A stretch of DNA of 64,000 bases, taken from assembly GCA_027490265.1 (NCBI GenBank), contig JAIXYL010000002.1:1-64000 (forward strand), in the 5' to 3' direction. The position numbers were made by a program, and so were the translations under genes. How positions within the stretch are numbered: the stretch's first letter is position 1; every line of letters begins with the position of its first letter. Under the pieces are notes generated by a model. It was not told where the DNA came from. It worked only from the letters and a program-made list of their open reading frames with translations, and did not search any database. The stretch is from Sediminibacterium sp. (lineage in GTDB: Bacteria > Bacteroidota > Bacteroidia > Chitinophagales > Chitinophagaceae). Positions 27,510-36,099 of the stretch are shown piece after piece.

Positions 27510-28436
27510 ATGCAAAAGCATTGGGTATTGTTTGTGTTTGCCAGTTTAATCACTTTAGCTAAACCCCTTGAGGCGCAAGAGCTTAAAGCTAAAGTCAGTG
27601 TAATGGCTATGCGCGTAGCCACCACAGTTGATAGGAAAATTTTCACAACCCTACAAACGCAACTCAATACTTTCATGAACAATCGCAAATGGACCGGCGA
27701 TGTGTTCAAAGAGAATGAAAAAATTGAATGCAGTTTTATTGTCAATATTGAATCCGCAGTAGAACCTAATATCTATAAAGCCTCTTTAACCGTTCAAGCG
27801 GCCAGACCCGTTTTTAATGCATCTTATCAGGCAGCATTGGTCAACTTTATTGACCCTGAATTAATTTTTAAGTATGTAGAGTTTCAACCTGTAGAATTCA
27901 ATGAAAACAGGATACAAGGAACCGATGCAGCCGTGGCCAATTTAACTGCAGTATTGGCCTACTATGCTTATACCATCATTGGATTAGATTACGATTCTTT
28001 CTCGCCGAAAAGCGGGGAGCCCTATTTCAGAAAGGCCCAAAATATTGTGAACAATGCTCCGGAAGGCTCAAGGATTGCTGGTTGGCGCGTCTTTGATGGC
28101 TTGCGCAATCGGTATTGGTTAAATGATAATTTGATCAACACGAAGTTTAATATTGTGCACGATGTGATTTATACTTATTATAGGGCGGGTTTAGACAAAC
28201 TCATTGAAAACGAGAATGAGGCAAGGGCCAATATCTTACAAGCTTTGATCCAGCTCAATGCCTTTAATAAAGAGAATCCCAATACCATGATACTGCAATT
28301 CTTCATGCAAGGCAAAACCAATGAATTGATTGGAATCTTTAAAAAAGGCGGTCCCGAAGAAAAAGCAAAAGCGGTAGAGATATTATCTGTGTTAGATATT
28401 CCCAATGCCAATAAATATAAAGAGGAATTAAAGTGA
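27510..28436 (+). CDS. porD: PorD-like T9SS-associated protein (DUF4835)
   Basis: DUF4835 proteins include PorD, needed for type IX secretion in Porphyromonas. The 308-aa protein has a signal peptide ending EAQ and the family start ELKAKVSVMAMRV, then QLNTFMNNRKWTGDVFKENE and the GLDYDSFSPKSGEPYF segment. It lies after bamD-rpoZ as in other Bacteroidota but without coaBC between. Its stop overlaps the next gene by 4 bases (GTGA), so the two are probably coupled. Confidence 0.85.
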   Translation: MQKHWVLFVFASLITLAKPLEAQELKAKVSVMAMRVATTVDRKIFTTLQTQLNTFMNNRKWTGDVFKENEKIECSFIVNIESAVEPNIYKASLTVQAARPVFNASYQAALVNFIDPELIFKYVEFQPVEFNENRIQGTDAAVANLTAVLAYYAYTIIGLDYDSFSPKSGEPYFRKAQNIVNNAPEGSRIAGWRVFDGLRNRYWLNDNLINTKFNIVHDVIYTYYRAGLDKLIENENEARANILQALIQLNAFNKENPNTMILQFFMQGKTNELIGIFKKGGPEEKAKAVEILSVLDIPNANKYKEELK

Positions 28437-28789
28437 GAAAACTGATCATTGGATGTTTGATTTGTGTTGCAGTGGCTTGCACTGGCGATAAAATTCCAAA
28501 AACTGTATTGCCCATTAAAGACATGTCACTTATTATGTGGGATATGATGAAAATGGATGAATATTTTATTCGGCTGACCACCAAGGATTCGCTCAATAAA
28601 TTGGCCAAAGAAAATATTCGCATGTACGAACAAGTTTTCAAAAGTTATGGGATTGATCGAAAAACATTTTACAATAGTTATGCGTATTATGAATCGCATC
28701 CAGCTCATTATAAAGCATTGATTGACTCAATTGATGCCTTGAGTAACAGACAGAGAGCATTTTTATTAAAACAAACACCTGCAAAATAA
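28433..28789 (+). CDS. DUF4296 lipoprotein
   Basis: A 118-aa predicted lipoprotein with GTG start at 28433 overlapping the porD-like stop. The lipobox is VAVAC (Cys16). The LPIKDMSLIMWDMMKMDEYF and FYNSYAYYESHP segments match the DUF4296 family as I know it. Function is unknown; coupling to the PorD-like gene suggests a role at the cell envelope. The CoA-transferase genes follow directly. Confidence 0.8.
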   Translation: MRKLIIGCLICVAVACTGDKIPKTVLPIKDMSLIMWDMMKMDEYFIRLTTKDSLNKLAKENIRMYEQVFKSYGIDRKTFYNSYAYYESHPAHYKALIDSIDALSNRQRAFLLKQTPAK

Positions 28790-28791
28790 TC

Positions 28792-29484
28792 ATGAATAAG
28801 GTTTATACAAATGCCATTGAAGCAACTGCCGATATTAAGCATGGTGCTACCATTATGTTGGGCGGTTTTGGATTAAATGGTATACCAGAGAATGCCATTG
28901 CGGCGTTGGTAAAACACCAAGTGCGAGACTTAACTTGTATTTCAAACAATGCAGGGGTAGATGATTTTGGATTGGGCTTATTGCTGCAAACCCGTCAGAT
29001 CAAAAAAATGATCAGCAGTTATGTAGGCGAGAATGCCCTTTTTGAACAACAATTATTGAGTGGTGAATTAGAAGTTGATTTGGTGCCACAAGGCACTTTA
29101 GCAACCAGTATTCAAATGGCTGCCATGGGCATACCGGCCTATTTTACACCGGCCGGGTATGGCACTGAAATAGCATTGGGTAAAGAAGTGCGCGAGTTCA
29201 ATGGTAAAATGTATTTAATGGAAAAAGCCTTGCACGCCAACTTTGCAATTGTAAAAGCATGGAAGGGAGATACAGCAGGCAATTTGGTATTTAGAAAAGC
29301 CACTAGAAATTTTTCAACTTCAATGGCAAAGGCTGGGGATATCACTATTGCAGAAGTAGAGCATTTGGTAGAGCCAGGTCAAATAGATCCTGATGAGGTG
29401 GATGTTGCTGGTGTATACGTGCATCGCATCTTTCAGGGTGTTGATTATCAAAAAAGAATTGAAAGACGTACTACAAAAATCTAG
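28792..29484 (+). CDS. scoA: 3-oxoacid CoA-transferase subunit A
   Basis: Subunit A of succinyl-CoA:3-ketoacid CoA-transferase, which moves CoA between succinyl-CoA and acetoacetate in ketone-body and branched-chain amino acid breakdown. The 230-aa protein has the family motif GGFGLNGIPENAI and the region LVPQGTLA. It lies 2 bases after the DUF4296 gene and 30 bases before subunit B. Confidence 0.94.
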   Translation: MNKVYTNAIEATADIKHGATIMLGGFGLNGIPENAIAALVKHQVRDLTCISNNAGVDDFGLGLLLQTRQIKKMISSYVGENALFEQQLLSGELEVDLVPQGTLATSIQMAAMGIPAYFTPAGYGTEIALGKEVREFNGKMYLMEKALHANFAIVKAWKGDTAGNLVFRKATRNFSTSMAKAGDITIAEVEHLVEPGQIDPDEVDVAGVYVHRIFQGVDYQKRIERRTTKI

Positions 29485-29514
29485 TTCATTACATTTTTAA
29501 GAACAGTCAATTTT

Positions 29515-30171
29515 ATGGCATTAGATAAATTCGGCATTGCAAAACGTATCGCCAAAGAACTCAAGGATGGCATGTATGTAAACTTGGGTATTGGTATTCC
29601 TACTTTGGTGGCCAATTATATTCCAGCAGATATTTCTGTAGTCTTTCAAAGTGAAAATGGCATATTGGGTATGGGGCCATATCCTGAAGCTTCCGACATT
29701 GATGCAGACCTTATCAATGCAGGGAAAGAAACGGTTACCGTGATACCGGGGGGTGCATTTTTTGACAGTGCAGAAAGTTTTGGAATGATTAGAGCTGGGA
29801 AAATTGACCTGACAGTATTAGGGGCTATGGAAGTTAGTGAGCAAGGGGATATTGCCAACTGGAAGATTCCTGGTAAAATGGTGAAAGGGATGGGAGGGGC
29901 GATGGATTTAGTGGCCAGTGCAAAAAATATCATTGTGGCAATGATGCATACCAATCCAAAAGGAGAGAGTAAATTATTGCCTTCCTGTAGTTTGCCTTTA
30001 ACCGGTGTAGGCTGCGTTAAAAAAGTAGTGACAGAATTAGCTGTGCTAAGCATTACCCCTGATGGATTTTACTTATTAGAGCGCGCTCCTGGTGTTTCAG
30101 TTGAAGAAATCATCGCAAAAACAGCTGGTAAATTAATTGTACCCGATGATGTGCCAGAAATGAACCTATAA
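29515..30171 (+). CDS. scoB: 3-oxoacid CoA-transferase subunit B
   Basis: Subunit B carries the catalytic Glu, here Glu47 in [11 protein letters not shown]. The 218-aa protein also has [10 protein letters not shown] and the conserved [18 protein letters not shown] segment. It pairs with scoA to form the active enzyme. No terminator is evident after it. Confidence 0.95.
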   Translation: MALDKFGIAKRIAKELKDGMYVNLGIGIPTLVANYIPADISVVFQSENGILGMGPYPEASDIDADLINAGKETVTVIPGGAFFDSAESFGMIRAGKIDLTVLGAMEVSEQGDIANWKIPGKMVKGMGGAMDLVASAKNIIVAMMHTNPKGESKLLPSCSLPLTGVGCVKKVVTELAVLSITPDGFYLLERAPGVSVEEIIAKTAGKLIVPDDVPEMNL

Positions 30172-30250
30172 TCTGGTACGATTTGAGAACCATTCTTTAA
30201 AATCTTTGTTTAAGAAATACATCTATTCATCAAACTTTAAAATATACAAA

Positions 30251-30721
30251 ATGAGTATCCAAGTTGGCCAAAGCGCCCCTTCATTTACCCTTTTCAATAC
30301 TGAAAAACAAAAAGTTAGTTTAGAAGAACAAAAAGGCAAACCAGTCGTGTTATTGTTTTTCCCTTTGGCATTCACAGGCGTTTGCACTGCTGAACTTTGT
30401 AATGTAAGAGACAATATTGCTTTGTATAATAATACCAACGCTCAAGTGTTTGGCATTTCAGTTGATTCATTGTTTACTTTAGAGAAATTCAGCAAAGAGC
30501 AAAACCTTAATTTTCCTTTGTTAAGCGATTTCAATAAGGAAGCTGCAAAAGCATTTGGTGTGCTTTACGAAACATTCCCTGCATTTGAAATGTTGGGTGT
30601 TAGTAAGCGTGCTGCTTTTGTGATTGACAAAGACGGTGTAGTAAAATATGCTGAAGTATGTCCAACTCCTGGCGACTTACCTGATTTTGCCGCTATTCAA
30701 GCCACTTTAGCTTCATTATAA
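30251..30721 (+). CDS. Peroxiredoxin (AhpC/TSA superfamily)
   Basis: Thiol peroxidase that reduces H2O2 or organic peroxides. ATG 30251 (MSIQVGQSAPSFTL) gives 156 aa; the frame extends to a TTG at 30206 with an unlikely extension. The peroxidatic cysteine is Cys45 in FPLAFTGVCTAEL. Cys50 and Cys137 are other candidates for resolving cysteine, so the exact class (AhpE-like or Bcp-like) is uncertain. A large terminator follows. Confidence 0.9.
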   Translation: MSIQVGQSAPSFTLFNTEKQKVSLEEQKGKPVVLLFFPLAFTGVCTAELCNVRDNIALYNNTNAQVFGISVDSLFTLEKFSKEQNLNFPLLSDFNKEAAKAFGVLYETFPAFEMLGVSKRAAFVIDKDGVVKYAEVCPTPGDLPDFAAIQATLASL

Positions 30722-30736
30722 GGATTAACCATATCT

Positions 30737-30784
30737 AGGGTATTGTTTTTCAGACAATTGAAAAACAGTACCCTTGTTTTTTTT
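30737..30784 (+). terminator. Intrinsic terminator after the peroxiredoxin gene
   Basis: The arms 30737-30751 and 30760-30774 pair over 15 bp with one mismatch; a T-rich tail with eight consecutive T residues (30777-30784) follows. Confidence 0.88.
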
Positions 30785-30829
30785 GGCTGTAATCGGAAGA
30801 CTGATTAACTTCAATGTACAATCAGTTGA

Positions 30830-31189
30830 ATGCGGATTTTCTACAAATCAATTTTTGGATGCTTTTTGGCGATTGGCTGTTTATATTTTGCAGTCAATGG
30901 TACTACTGTTGATTATTCTGCAACCTTATCCGGTGAGTCAAAAGTGCAAAGATTTTATCCCAACCCTGCATCCCAATATATCCACTTTCAATTAGATCCA
31001 TCCGTAGATAAATCATACACTTTAGAAATCTATAATTTCATTGGAAGAAAAATGAGTGCGCAAAGAATTAACAATGCTAAAACCACCATTTATTTCGATG
31101 ACAATTATTTTAAAGGCTTGTATATTTTTCAATTAAAAGATCGGTCTGGTAGAATTATTGAATCTGGCAAATTTCAAGTTGCCCGATAA
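30830..31189 (+). CDS. Stand-alone T9SS type A sorting-domain protein
   Basis: The 119-aa protein has an N-terminal hydrophobic signal (about 1-23). The mature part is almost only a Por secretion tail: YPNPAS at residues 43-48, then the beta strands [16 protein letters not shown] and [15 protein letters not shown]. Such domains normally sit at the C-terminus of large cargo and direct it through the T9SS. Here only about 15-20 residues of possible cargo precede it. It may be a remnant of a larger gene or a small functional surface protein. It sits 45 bases after the peroxiredoxin terminator. Confidence 0.78.
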   Translation: MRIFYKSIFGCFLAIGCLYFAVNGTTVDYSATLSGESKVQRFYPNPASQYIHFQLDPSVDKSYTLEIYNFIGRKMSAQRINNAKTTIYFDDNYFKGLYIFQLKDRSGRIIESGKFQVAR

Positions 31190-31231
31190 GTTTAGCAGCG
31201 TTTTTGTTCTTCTCTATCGCACTGCGTTCAG

Positions 31232-32407
31232 TTAACGATCACAAACTTCTACAATCAAGAATTTCAAGTAATTGGTATTGTCCATACCCCAAATAATTGG
31301 ATGGTCACTCGCCTGCGCTTGAAAGGTCACTTGTTTGATGCGTTTCTTAGCGTCTTTTGCCGCCGCATGAATGGTGTCTAAAAACAATTGCGGATGCACC
31401 AAATTAGTGCAGCTAGAAGTAACGAGGAAGCCTCCATTGCGAATCAGCTTCATTCCCCTTAAATTAATTTCTTTATAACCCGTTACCGCTTTTTGAATGT
31501 TCTCTCTACTCTTTGTAAACGCAGGTGGATCTAACATCACCACATCGTAACAAGGGCCGTTCTTTCCCCAGTCTTTCAATACATCAAATGCATTCATGGC
31601 TTTGAAAGAGACAATATTGTCTAACCCGTTGAGTGCCGCATTTTTATTGGCCTGCGCCACAGCTTGTTCAGAAATATCAATACCCAAAACCGACTTAGCA
31701 CCATAGTGTGCTGCATGAATTTCAAATGTGCCTGTATAGGTAAATGCCCCCATGACTTCGGCACCTTTTACAATATGTTGAATGGCGCGTCGATTGTCTT
31801 GTTGGTCTAAAAAATACCCCGTTTTTTGCCCATGTTGAACATCTACATAAAATTGTAAACCGTTTTCATGGATGATAATATTGGTATCAAAAGGGTCAGA
31901 TAAAAACCCTACTTGTTGCGGCAATCCTTCTAAGGTTCTTACTGGCACATCATTGCGTTCATAAATACCTTTGGGTTTAAAAATAGTGTTCAATGCATCA
32001 ACAATGGCGGGCTTCCAAAGGTCCATACCCAAGGACAAGGTTTGTATAACAAAGTAGTCATTGAATTTATCAATAATTAAAGCGGGCAATTGATCGGCTT
32101 CACCAAACACCAATCTGCAGTTCTCAGTATACCCTGTTTTTTGTCGATACTGCCAGGCATCTAGAATTCTTTGATGAAAAAAAGCTTCATTTATCGGTTC
32201 TATTTTACGGCTCAGTAACCTGATTTGAATCTGTGATTGTGGGTTGATATAACCTACCCCAGCCAGTTTGCCGTCTGCAAATCGTACTTCTACAATATCG
32301 CCAGGTGCGGGGCTTCCAGCTATCCGATCTACCTCATTGTTATAGATCCAAGGGTGTCCATTGGCAATTCTGGGGGCTATTTTGGGCTTGAGGTATACCT
32401 TTATCAT
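31232..32407 (-). CDS. rlmI: 23S rRNA (cytosine-5) methyltransferase, RlmI family
   Basis: SAM-dependent rRNA methyltransferase. The 391-aa protein has an N-terminal PUA domain (about 1-75, with NGHPWIYNNEV), an EEHUD-like linker and a class I methyltransferase domain (VMGAFTYTGTFEIHAA, VVMLDPPAFTKS). E. coli RlmI modifies C1962 of 23S rRNA; the same target is inferred. A -7 box lies only 4 bases before the ATG. The gene is convergent with the sorting-domain gene and divergent from grpE. Confidence 0.92.
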   Translation of the reverse strand: MIKVYLKPKIAPRIANGHPWIYNNEVDRIAGSPAPGDIVEVRFADGKLAGVGYINPQSQIQIRLLSRKIEPINEAFFHQRILDAWQYRQKTGYTENCRLVFGEADQLPALIIDKFNDYFVIQTLSLGMDLWKPAIVDALNTIFKPKGIYERNDVPVRTLEGLPQQVGFLSDPFDTNIIIHENGLQFYVDVQHGQKTGYFLDQQDNRRAIQHIVKGAEVMGAFTYTGTFEIHAAHYGAKSVLGIDISEQAVAQANKNAALNGLDNIVSFKAMNAFDVLKDWGKNGPCYDVVMLDPPAFTKSRENIQKAVTGYKEINLRGMKLIRNGGFLVTSSCTNLVHPQLFLDTIHAAAKDAKKRIKQVTFQAQASDHPIIWGMDNTNYLKFLIVEVCDR

Positions 32408-32411
32408 GCGG

Positions 32412-32419
32412 CAAATATA
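32412..32419 (-). promoter_or_regulatory. rlmI -7 promoter box TATATTTG
   Basis: On the minus strand TATATTTG ends 4 bases before the rlmI ATG (32407). A TTG lies 16 bases upstream of it (plus-strand 32436-32438). Transcription should begin at or next to the start codon, giving a leaderless mRNA. Confidence 0.55.
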
Positions 32420-32426
32420 AGTCGGC

Positions 32427-32455
32427 TTGAACTGTCAATTTTTCCCTTTTCTTTG
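32427..32455 (+). promoter_or_regulatory. Putative grpE-dnaJ promoter (TTG-N18-TTTCTTTG)
   Basis: TTG at 32427-32429 and TTTCTTTG at 32448-32455 (one mismatch to TAnnTTTG) are 18 bases apart. No CIRCE element is visible. The palindrome GCCTATATAGGC at 32471-32482 lies in the expected leader. Confidence 0.4.
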
Positions 32456-32470
32456 CGTGGCAAAATTATT

Positions 32471-32482
32471 GCCTATATAGGC
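32471..32482. repeat. Perfect 12-base palindrome in the grpE leader
   Basis: GCCTATATAGGC is its own reverse complement and lies 18 bases before the grpE ATG, just downstream of the putative promoter. It could be an operator for a heat-shock regulator; only the symmetry is observed. Confidence 0.4.
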
Positions 32483-32500
32483 TATCAAATATTTTATACT

Positions 32501-33070
32501 ATGGAAGAGCAAGAATTACCGAATAATAGCGAAACAGCCGAAAAAACAGCAGATTTAGACATTAATGCTGACGAAACTGCAGCTGGAACTGCCCATTTAA
32601 ATGAGCCAGTAGCCGAAGAATCAGCCATGGCAAAATTAGAAGCAGAATTGGCAGAACAAAAGGATAAATACTTGCGTTTAATGGCTGAATTTGACAATTT
32701 TAGAAGAAGAACAGCTAAGGAGCGTTTAGAATTGATTCAAACCGCTGGAAAAGACGTGATTGTATCGTTATTAGATGTGCTTGATGATTGTGATAGAGCA
32801 GAGAAACAATTACAAGGCAATGATGATATTGCTGCACAAAAAGAAGGGGTATTATTGGTGTTCAATAAACTCAGAAATACCATGCAGCAAAAAGGGGTGA
32901 AAGTAATGGAAAGCATTCAAACTGATTTTGATGTTGAAAAACATGAAGCCATTACAGAAATTCCTGCACCAACGGATGAGCTAAAAGGTAAAGTCATTGA
33001 TGAAGTAACCAAGGGTTATTTTCTGAACGATAAAATTATTCGATTTGCCAAAGTAGTGGTAGGAAAATAA
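32501..33070 (+). CDS. grpE: Nucleotide exchange factor GrpE
   Basis: GrpE releases ADP from DnaK. ATG 32501 (MEEQELPNNSETAEK) gives 189 aa; the open frame extends further upstream into rlmI but that part is not coding. An acidic N-terminal region and long helix (KDKYLRLMAEFDNFRRRTAKE) are followed by the beta-domain ending YFLNDKIIRFAKVVVGK. It lies 15 bases before dnaJ. dnaK is not in the window. Confidence 0.95.
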   Translation: MEEQELPNNSETAEKTADLDINADETAAGTAHLNEPVAEESAMAKLEAELAEQKDKYLRLMAEFDNFRRRTAKERLELIQTAGKDVIVSLLDVLDDCDRAEKQLQGNDDIAAQKEGVLLVFNKLRNTMQQKGVKVMESIQTDFDVEKHEAITEIPAPTDELKGKVIDEVTKGYFLNDKIIRFAKVVVGK

Positions 33071-33085
33071 TCCAATTAAAAGCGT

Positions 33086-34255
33086 ATGTCAAAAAGAGAT
33101 TTTTACGAAATACTGGGCGTGTCTAAATCTGCGTCTGCCGATGAAATTAAAAAAGCCTATCGGAAAGTAGCCATGCAATATCACCCTGACAGAAATCCAG
33201 GTGATAAAGCTGCGGAAGATAAATTTAAAGAAGCGGCAGAAGCTTATGAAATTTTAAGCGATGCAGATAAGAAAGCCAAGTACGATCGATATGGTCATGC
33301 AGCATTTGGACCAGGCACTGGTGGCGGTGGTCACTATGGTGGTGCAGGGATGAATATGGATGATATATTTAGCCAGTTTGGCGACATTTTTGGCGAAGAC
33401 ATGTTTGGTAGTTTCTTTGGTGGTGGCAGCAGACAAAGAGGTGGAGGCGGAAGGGCCAGAGGTACACGTGGCTCTAATTTGCGCATCAAGCTCAAATTGA
33501 ATTATGAAGAAATTGCCAAAGGCGTAACCAAAAATGTAAAAGTAAAAAAGCACGTTATCTGTACCACATGTACAGGCAGCGGAGCCAAAGATAAAAGCAG
33601 CATTCAAACCTGTTCAACCTGTGGAGGTTCTGGTCAGGTGCGAAAAGTTACCAGTACTTTTTTAGGTCAAATGCAAACGGTGTCAACCTGCCCTACTTGT
33701 AATGGGGAAGGCACCAGTATTACCGCTAAATGTGGTGCTTGTAAAGGAGAAGGTAGAGTATATGGCGAAGAAACCATCAGCATCGATATTCCTGCTGGTG
33801 TTCAAGAAGGCATGCAGCTTAGCATGAGTGGTAAGGGGAATGCGGGGGAGCGCGGTGGTGCACCTGGAGACTTGATCATTCAAATAGAAGAAGAGTCACA
33901 TGAAGAACTACACAGAGATGGATTAAACGTGGCTTACGATTTATACATTTCTTTCCCTGATGCTGTATTTGGTACTCAAGTAGAAGTGCCAACCATTGAT
34001 GGAAGGGCTAAAATTAAAATACCAGCTGGTACCCAAAGTGGCAAAATATTCAGATTGAAAGGCAAGGGCTTTCCTGAAGTACAGGGCTACCAACGCGGCG
34101 ATCAATTGATCAATGTAAATGTATGGACACCGCAAAGTTTGAGTGCAGAAGAGAAACAGGCATTGGAACAGTTTAACAACAGTGGTAATTTTAAACCCAA
34201 TCCTGCAAAAGGTGAAAAGAGTTTCTTTGATAGAGTGAAAGAAGCATTTAGTTAG
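33086..34255 (+). CDS. dnaJ: Chaperone DnaJ
   Basis: Type I Hsp40 that delivers substrates to DnaK and stimulates its ATPase. The 389-aa protein has the J domain with HPD at residues 33-35, a Gly/Phe-rich region (about 70-130), and a zinc region with four CxxCxGxG repeats ([32 protein letters not shown]). The C-terminal substrate domains follow. It is co-transcribed with grpE and ends at a terminator shared with the convergent VWA gene. Confidence 0.97.
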   Translation: MSKRDFYEILGVSKSASADEIKKAYRKVAMQYHPDRNPGDKAAEDKFKEAAEAYEILSDADKKAKYDRYGHAAFGPGTGGGGHYGGAGMNMDDIFSQFGDIFGEDMFGSFFGGGSRQRGGGGRARGTRGSNLRIKLKLNYEEIAKGVTKNVKVKKHVICTTCTGSGAKDKSSIQTCSTCGGSGQVRKVTSTFLGQMQTVSTCPTCNGEGTSITAKCGACKGEGRVYGEETISIDIPAGVQEGMQLSMSGKGNAGERGGAPGDLIIQIEEESHEELHRDGLNVAYDLYISFPDAVFGTQVEVPTIDGRAKIKIPAGTQSGKIFRLKGKGFPEVQGYQRGDQLINVNVWTPQSLSAEEKQALEQFNNSGNFKPNPAKGEKSFFDRVKEAFS

Positions 34256-34274
34256 TCAATCAACTATATTTATC

Positions 34275-34317
34275 AAAGCCTTGCAACAAGTGTTTACTAT
34301 TCGTTGCGAGGCTTTTT
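34275..34317. terminator. Bidirectional terminator between dnaJ and the VWA gene
   Basis: AAAGCCTTGCAAC 34275-34287 pairs with GTTGCGAGGCTTT 34303-34315 (13 bp, one T-G pair), followed by a T run. The 3' end of the convergent gene (34297) lies in the loop. Confidence 0.85.
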
Positions 34318-36045
34318 TCTTTTCACTGGGTTGTATATTTTATCAGCTTTCTGAATTAATTGTAAGAACTCATTTTGTAGTTTATTGGCAGGATTACAAG
34401 CTGTTGCCGCTAAGGCATATACTTGATTGTATTGATACCCATTCATAAAATCAGACTTTCTTAATACACCTGCAAATGCAGCGATGGCAATCGCTCTTCT
34501 TGAAGCTGAATCAATTTGATGGATGGGTGTATAATTCGGTAAAATGGTAAATTTTTCTATTTGTTTACTTGAATCAACAACAGATTGATATTGCAAGTTG
34601 ATTCGCGCCAAAGGATCAGTCAGCATTGAATCTGCAGGGATGAATTCAAACAATGCCAATGCAGCATGCCCACTGCCCACTTCACCGCCACTTAAGAAAG
34701 CGGTGCTGTCTGCAACTGCGTCTTTTTTATTGTCAAAACCTATTAATCGATACGATGCTACCATGCGTGGATTAAACTGAATGTTAAAAATGGCATCACT
34801 GGCAATGGCAAAAAGTGTTGTCGTAAATTCTTTGACCAATACTTTTTCGGCTTCTGCAATTTGATCTAAGTAGGCAAAATTGCCATTGCCTTTTTTAGCG
34901 AGGGTTTCTAACTTACTGTCTTTATAATTGCCCATGCCTACCCCCAAGCAGGTTAAAAAAATACCAGACGTTCTATACCCAATAATCATCTCTTCCAACT
35001 CTTTTTCAGTGCGTTGGCCTACATTAAAATCACCATCAGTGGCCAATATTACACGGTTGTTACCGCCTTTGATAAAACTGCCTTTGGCTAAATTGTACGC
35101 TACTTTAATAGCGTTTTCACCAGGTGTATCCCCATTGGCACTGAGTGAATCAATGACGGTATTAATGGTTTGTTGATCGGCACCACTGGTTGGGTACAGT
35201 GCAATGGCTACATTGCCTCCATAGGTAACAATGCTTACTGTATCGATTGGTCTTAAATTAGCCGTTAACAATTTAAAAGCCGATTGCAATAAGGGCAATC
35301 GATTGGGATGGTCCATTGATCCAGACACGTCAATTAAAAAAACCAAATTGCTGGGTGGTATTTGGTCAAGGTTTAATTGAGGTGCAGCAAGGTTCACCAA
35401 TAATAATTTAGCAGCCTGATTCCAAGGACAATCTGTTACGATGGAAACCGCTTCAAATTGCTTACTGGTATTATTGCGTTTGCTGTTGAACGAAAAGTAA
35501 TTCAACATTTCTTCGGTCCTCACGGCATCTACTGGCACATACATATCGTTCAATAAAAAACGTCTGATATTACTGTAAGCTGCTTTATCAATATTTAAAG
35601 AAAACCCAGTCTCAGGATATTGTGCTGCTTTGATGAATCCATTTTCAATTAAGCCGCTGTAGCTTTCGCCCATGCCCGCGTGTTGAATGGTTTCGGACGG
35701 ATTAAGATTGGTGATAACTGAAGCTAAATTTTTTTGATAAAGCCTGGCTGTTTGTGGCAGCATTTGTAAAATCAAATATTGAAAGCTGTTGGCGTTAACC
35801 AAGGTTTTGGTGGTTTCATAACCTGGTAAAGACAGCGTTATGCTATCCGTTGACTTTGTCAAGGGAATACCAAAGTCTCCATCCTTGCCACTAAAAAAAG
35901 GAACGGTTCCTTTTGATTGTAATAAAATGGTAACACCAGCCAATTTTTTACCACGGTTGTCTTTTATTTCACCTCGCAAATAGTATTGTGCACCAATTGG
36001 TGTAAACAATACTAACAAGAAGGGTATCATTAGCAACCGTTTCAT
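34297..36045 (-). CDS. Secreted von Willebrand factor A protein, YfbK type
   Basis: ATG 36045 gives 582 aa with a signal peptide (MKRLLMIPFLLVLFTPIGAQ). A carboxypeptidase-D regulatory-like beta domain follows (about 22-95, RGEIKDNRGKKLAGVTILL), then a YfbK N-terminal domain with FSLNIDKAAYSNIRRFL. The VWA domain has an intact MIDAS (DVSGS) and TPGENAIKVAY with ATDGDFNVG. Function in this family is unknown; metal-dependent protein binding at the envelope is likely. It is the last gene of the minus-strand run after hpt. Confidence 0.88.
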   Translation of the reverse strand: MKRLLMIPFLLVLFTPIGAQYYLRGEIKDNRGKKLAGVTILLQSKGTVPFFSGKDGDFGIPLTKSTDSITLSLPGYETTKTLVNANSFQYLILQMLPQTARLYQKNLASVITNLNPSETIQHAGMGESYSGLIENGFIKAAQYPETGFSLNIDKAAYSNIRRFLLNDMYVPVDAVRTEEMLNYFSFNSKRNNTSKQFEAVSIVTDCPWNQAAKLLLVNLAAPQLNLDQIPPSNLVFLIDVSGSMDHPNRLPLLQSAFKLLTANLRPIDTVSIVTYGGNVAIALYPTSGADQQTINTVIDSLSANGDTPGENAIKVAYNLAKGSFIKGGNNRVILATDGDFNVGQRTEKELEEMIIGYRTSGIFLTCLGVGMGNYKDSKLETLAKKGNGNFAYLDQIAEAEKVLVKEFTTTLFAIASDAIFNIQFNPRMVASYRLIGFDNKKDAVADSTAFLSGGEVGSGHAALALFEFIPADSMLTDPLARINLQYQSVVDSSKQIEKFTILPNYTPIHQIDSASRRAIAIAAFAGVLRKSDFMNGYQYNQVYALAATACNPANKLQNEFLQLIQKADKIYNPVKRKKPRNE

Positions 36046-36075
36046 CCTTAACAATTTAAGCAATCATTCTGGTTG

Positions 36076-36088
36076 TCGCAATTTGCGA
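36076..36088. repeat. Small inverted repeat between hpt and the VWA gene
   Basis: TCGCAA and TTGCGA flank a single central base. It sits 30 bases before the VWA start codon, in the 54-base gap. It may be an operator or chance. Confidence 0.3.
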
Positions 36089-36099
36089 AAGCCTTTGAT

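Noticed and set aside
30774-30995. 73-codon frame overlapping the sorting-domain gene
   Set aside because: It is out of frame with a clear T9SS domain and begins in the terminator T-tract.
32237-32500. N-terminal extension of grpE over the rlmI gene
   Set aside because: It runs antisense through rlmI and its promoter; the acidic GrpE N-terminus starts at 32501.
32408-32500. CIRCE heat-shock operator before grpE
   Set aside because: No TTAGCACTC/GAGTGCTAA repeat is present; only a different palindrome is seen.
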